A stretch of DNA of 11,718 nt from SAR116 cluster bacterium (GTDB lineage Bacteria; Pseudomonadota; Alphaproteobacteria; Puniceispirillales; UBA1172). Position 1 is the stretch's first letter; the number at the start of each line of letters is the position of its first letter. The position numbers were made by a program, and so were the translations under genes. The notes beneath the pieces were generated by a model. That model was not told the origin of the DNA. It made no database searches and was given only the letters and a program-made list of their open reading frames with translations. The DNA lies in contig NZIT01000054.1 in the NCBI GenBank assembly GCA_002691725.1, positions 4,707 through 16,424 on the forward strand, read 5' to 3'. Positions 9,426-11,718 of this stretch are shown here, piece by piece.

Positions 9426-10137
9426 GATCGTCTCCCTTGCCCTTGCTAACGCTCTTGCTTTTGCTAACGCTCTTAGCCTTAATATTTTTGGAACTTGCTT
9501 TGGTTTTTTTAGCTGTTGAGGCGTCTTTGAAATCCACAACATTGGTTAAACTTGTTGGCTCGGGTTCAGGCTGTGAGCCTTGTCTGCCGCGCAATGACCC
9601 AGCGTCTGGAACATCATCTGCATCCAGACGGTCGATTAAATCAGACATGCTCATATAATCGAGGTCTTCATAGTAATCATCATTAATCTGAACCATTGGC
9701 GCATTGACACATGCCCCCAGACATTCCACTTCGAGTAAAGTAAACTTACCGCAGGTGCTTGTCTGACCAGACACAATACCCAGCTTATCCTTCATACAGC
9801 GCATCACCTCATCACTGCCGCGCAACCAGCATGGCGTTGTTCCGCAGGCCTGAATGAAATACTTGCCCACAGGTTTCAGGTTAAACATGGAATAAAAACT
9901 GGCCACTTCTAACACCCGTATCTCAGGCATATCACAAGCGTTTGCCACCGCCTCAATAGCTTTCATCGGCAACCAGTTATCATGCTGCCGCTGAGCTAAA
10001 TCAAGCAAGGGGAGGACTGCGCTGGCTTTCCGGTTTTTTGGATATTTTGCCATAATAGCTTTAATCCGCTTTTTATTTTCCGCAGAAAAAGCAAAATGAT
10101 CAGGTTGTTCATCTGCGATACGTCGCGAAATACTCAT
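9418..10137 (-). CDS. nuoE: NADH-quinone oxidoreductase subunit E (2Fe-2S subunit, with Lys/Ser-rich tail)
   Basis: A 239-residue peripheral subunit of the thioredoxin-like 24 kDa family, partner of NuoF. It binds the off-pathway 2Fe-2S cluster N1a through Cys98 and Cys103 ([12 protein letters not shown]) and Cys139 and Cys143 ([12 protein letters not shown]). The helical N-terminal part holds [20 protein letters not shown] and [15 protein letters not shown]. The catalytic fold ends near residue 172. Beyond it lies an extension of about 65 residues: an acidic/Pro-rich part with [15 protein letters not shown] (the TSLT element is common in alphaproteobacterial NuoE), then a low-complexity tail rich in Lys and Ser, with a six-residue repeat ([12 protein letters not shown]). 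The core is 165-175 residues in E. coli-type proteins. The ATG at 10137 overlaps the nuoD stop as ATGA, with GGAGAG upstream. nuoF starts within the last codons. Confidence 0.97.
   Translation of the reverse strand: MSISRRIADEQPDHFAFSAENKKRIKAIMAKYPKNRKASAVLPLLDLAQRQHDNWLPMKAIEAVANACDMPEIRVLEVASFYSMFNLKPVGKYFIQACGTTPCWLRGSDEVMRCMKDKLGIVSGQTSTCGKFTLLEVECLGACVNAPMVQINDDYYEDLDYMSMSDLIDRLDADDVPDAGSLRGRQGSQPEPEPTSLTNVVDFKDASTAKKTKASSKNIKAKSVSKSKSVSKGKGDDHA
9432..9438 (-). promoter_or_regulatory. Shine-Dalgarno site deciding the nuoF start
   Basis: The minus strand reads AAGGGAG, 6 bases before ATG 9425, and lies wholly within the Lys-rich end of nuoE (Lys-Gly codons). It fixes the nuoF start inside the nuoE reading frame and explains the 8-base gene overlap. 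Confidence 0.8.
9443..9474 (-). repeat. 18-base imperfect tandem repeat in the nuoE tail
   Basis: On the plus strand TTGCTAACGCTCTT occurs at 9443-9456 and again at 9461-9474, a period of 18 bases with the intervening bases partly conserved (GCTT versus AGCC). On the coding strand it encodes two similar six-residue units, SVSKSK and SVSKGK. A multiple-of-three period keeps the frame, so the tail could grow or shrink by slippage without harming the gene. Confidence 0.75.
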
Positions 10138-11312
10138 CGATCAATCTCTCCAAACACAACATCTAACGACCCCAGAATAGCAACCGAATCCGCTAGCATA
10201 TGACCGCGAGATAATTGATCCATTGAGGCCATGAAATAAAATCCAGGGGCGCGCAGCTTACACCGATAAGGCTTATTACTGCCATCGGCGACAAGAAACA
10301 CCCCAAACTCACCTTTCGGGGCTTCAACAGCTGTATAAGTAGAGCCTGCTGGCACATGAAAGCCCTCGGTATAAAGCTTAAAATGATGAATAAGTGCTTC
10401 CATGGACGTTTTCATATCATCACGTCTTGGCGGCGTAATCTTATGGTCTTCTGCCATAACAGGGCCTGATGGCATCATTTCAATACATTGGCGAATAATC
10501 TTGATCGATTGCCGCATTTCTTCAACCCTCACCAAATAACGGGCATAACAATCACCAGTCTTGCCAGTCGGAATATAGAATTCCAGCTCATCATAAACGT
10601 CATAAGGCTGAGTTTTGCGTAAATCCCACGGCAATCCAGATGCGCGGATACAAGGCCCGGTGAACCCTAAATCAAGCGCTTCATCAAGCGTAACAACACC
10701 AATATCAACAGTTCTTTGCTTAAAAATTCGGTTTTCCGTCAGCAAGCCTTCCATATCATTAATGAAGGCAGGAAAGCGCGCCGCCCAGGCATCAATATCA
10801 GCCAGCAAGCCATCGGGCAAATCCTGATGAACCCCACCCGGACGGAAATACGCCGCATGAAGCCTCGCCCCTGATGCTCTTTCATAAAACTCCATCAGAT
10901 GTTCACGTTCTTCAAAACCCCATAACAACGGCGTCATGGCACCAACATCAATGGCAAAGGTAGTCAAATTGAGCAAATGATTGAGAATACGACCAATTTC
11001 ACAATATAAGACACGAATAAATTGGGCGCGGCGCGGCACTTCGACCTGTAACATCTTTTCAATCGCCAGCGCAAAAGCATGCTCTTGGTTCATCGGTGAG
11101 ACGTAATCAAGACGGTCAAAATAAGGCAGAGCCTGAAGATAGGTTTTATGCTCAATCAGCTTTTCAGTACCGCGATGAAGCAGGCCAATATGCGGGTCGG
11201 CACGTTCAATCACCTCACCATCCATTTCCAGAACAAGACGCAATACGCCATGCGCCGCCGGATGCTGGGGGCCAAAATTCATCGTTAAAGGCTTGATGGT
11301 TGGATCAGTCAT
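10134..11312 (-). CDS. nuoD: NADH-quinone oxidoreductase subunit D (49 kDa, quinone-site subunit)
   Basis: A 392-residue peripheral subunit, related to the large subunit of NiFe hydrogenases but without metal-ligating cysteines, which forms the quinone-binding pocket with NuoB and NuoH. The two residues that contact the quinone head group are present: His21 in [12 protein letters not shown] and Tyr70 in [15 protein letters not shown], 49 residues apart as in bovine His59/Tyr108. Other signatures are [20 protein letters not shown], the long [15 protein letters not shown] region and a C-terminus ending [12 protein letters not shown]. It is a stand-alone gene rather than the nuoCD fusion of enterobacteria. 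The frame is open 9 codons further upstream, but ATG 11312, just after GAGGGG, gives the family start [18 protein letters not shown]. It overlaps nuoC by 8 bases and nuoE by 4 (ATGA). Confidence 0.98.
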   Translation of the reverse strand: MTDPTIKPLTMNFGPQHPAAHGVLRLVLEMDGEVIERADPHIGLLHRGTEKLIEHKTYLQALPYFDRLDYVSPMNQEHAFALAIEKMLQVEVPRRAQFIRVLYCEIGRILNHLLNLTTFAIDVGAMTPLLWGFEEREHLMEFYERASGARLHAAYFRPGGVHQDLPDGLLADIDAWAARFPAFINDMEGLLTENRIFKQRTVDIGVVTLDEALDLGFTGPCIRASGLPWDLRKTQPYDVYDELEFYIPTGKTGDCYARYLVRVEEMRQSIKIIRQCIEMMPSGPVMAEDHKITPPRRDDMKTSMEALIHHFKLYTEGFHVPAGSTYTAVEAPKGEFGVFLVADGSNKPYRCKLRAPGFYFMASMDQLSRGHMLADSVAILGSLDVVFGEIDR

Positions 11313-11718
11313 TCTTCCCCTCATCAGTCGATTGGTCACTTGAGTTTACATCGGTAATCATAGTGGGATCAATTTGCCGCATCGATGTCTGCGTGCCTTC
11401 CCACGGGCTTTCATAATCAAAATCACGGTATTCCTGGGTCAGCTGAACAGGTTCATAAACAACACGGCGTTCACTATCATCGTAACGAACTTCTACCGTT
11501 CCTGTCAGCGGAAAATCTTTGCGCAACGGGTGTCCCTCAAATCCATAATCGGTGAGCAGGCGGCGCAGGTCACCGTGATCATTGAAGAAAATACCAAACA
11601 TGTCCCAAATCTCACGCTCAGCCCAATTTGCACAGCCAAACAGCGTTGTTACCGATGGCGCAACCGCATTTTCAGCGATCGGAACAATCAGCCGAATACG
11701 CTGATTAAGCGTCACACT
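11305..11718 (-). CDS. nuoC: NADH-quinone oxidoreductase subunit C, 3' part
   Basis: The last 137 residues of the 30 kDa-type subunit; the 5' part lies beyond the right edge. NuoC is a soluble subunit that packs against NuoD in the connecting module and carries no cofactor. The fragment shows the family signature, with [20 protein letters not shown], the [20 protein letters not shown] segment and [20 protein letters not shown], followed by [12 protein letters not shown]. After that comes a short polar tail (about 30 residues, Asp/Ser/Thr-rich) ending EGKND. A GTG at 11715-11713 is not a credible start, because the preceding codon is also open and the family has a conserved N-terminal domain of 60 or more residues before this point. 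The TGA stop lies inside the start of nuoD, an 8-base overlap that favours coupled translation. Confidence 0.96.
   Translation of the reverse strand, partial: SVTLNQRIRLIVPIAENAVAPSVTTLFGCANWAEREIWDMFGIFFNDHGDLRRLLTDYGFEGHPLRKDFPLTGTVEVRYDDSERRVVYEPVQLTQEYRDFDYESPWEGTQTSMRQIDPTMITDVNSSDQSTDEGKND
11317..11322 (-). promoter_or_regulatory. Shine-Dalgarno site deciding the nuoD start
   Basis: The minus strand reads GAGGGG, 4 bases before ATG 11312 (6 if only GAGG pairs), inside the last codons of nuoC. It favours this ATG over the in-frame ATG at 11339, whose use would enlarge the overlap with nuoC. Confidence 0.65.

Noticed and set aside
9426..9542. N-terminal extension of NuoF with a basic, Ala/Arg/Lys-rich sequence resembling a targeting peptide
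   Set aside because: It is the out-of-frame reading of the Lys/Ser-rich nuoE tail. A strong Shine-Dalgarno before ATG 9425 and the normal family N-terminus show the real start.
11713..11715. GTG as a start for nuoC
   Set aside because: The frame stays open to the window edge, and the conserved NuoC N-terminal domain would be missing, so the gene is cut by the window rather than short.
1..11718. Search for CRISPR arrays, insertion sequences, tRNA or rRNA genes, riboswitches, phage or defence genes
   Set aside because: None is visible. The window is fully covered by nuo genes with consistent-looking composition, and the only repeat noticed is the short one in nuoE.

Overview
The window holds a single continuous piece of a respiratory complex I (NADH:quinone oxidoreductase) operon, read entirely from the minus strand. 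In transcription order, right to left, it runs nuoC (3' part only), nuoD, nuoE, nuoF, nuoG, nuoH, nuoI, nuoJ, nuoK, nuoL, nuoM and the first 18 codons of nuoN. The order is the canonical nuoA-N order and no foreign or hypothetical gene is inserted. Both ends of the operon lie outside the window, so no promoter or terminator is expected, and I saw none.

The proteins look alphaproteobacterial. nuoC and nuoD are separate genes rather than a nuoCD fusion. NuoI, NuoD, NuoF and NuoK closely resemble the mitochondrial type. NuoG lacks the cysteines for the extra N7 cluster, and NuoE carries a C-terminal extension. Base composition looks intermediate, somewhat below 50% GC by eye (not counted). A marine lineage such as the SAR116 group would fit, but this is only a guess.

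Layout: 11718-9418 encodes the connecting and NADH-side peripheral subunits NuoC, NuoD and NuoE. 9425-6037 encodes NuoF and NuoG, which complete the NADH dehydrogenase module. 6037-4512 encodes NuoH (quinone-site membrane subunit) and NuoI (8Fe ferredoxin). 4499-57 encodes the proton-pumping membrane arm NuoJ, K, L and M, and NuoN begins at 56. Electrons enter at FMN in NuoF and pass along iron-sulfur clusters in NuoF, NuoG and NuoI (NuoE holds an off-path cluster). They reach quinone at the NuoD/NuoH interface, and the energy drives proton translocation through NuoH and the JKLMN arm.

The genes are packed tightly. Every junction is either an overlap of 1 to 8 bases or a gap of 17 bases or less, and there is no non-coding stretch worth separate description. 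Several start codons were moved inward from the longest possible frame because a Shine-Dalgarno sequence and family alignment favour the internal ATG.

I found no mobile element, CRISPR array, RNA gene or undescribed system. The features worth a second look are modest: a Lys/Ser-rich repetitive tail on NuoE, heavy use of TAG stops, and an uninterrupted operon in a group where inserted small ORFs are common.
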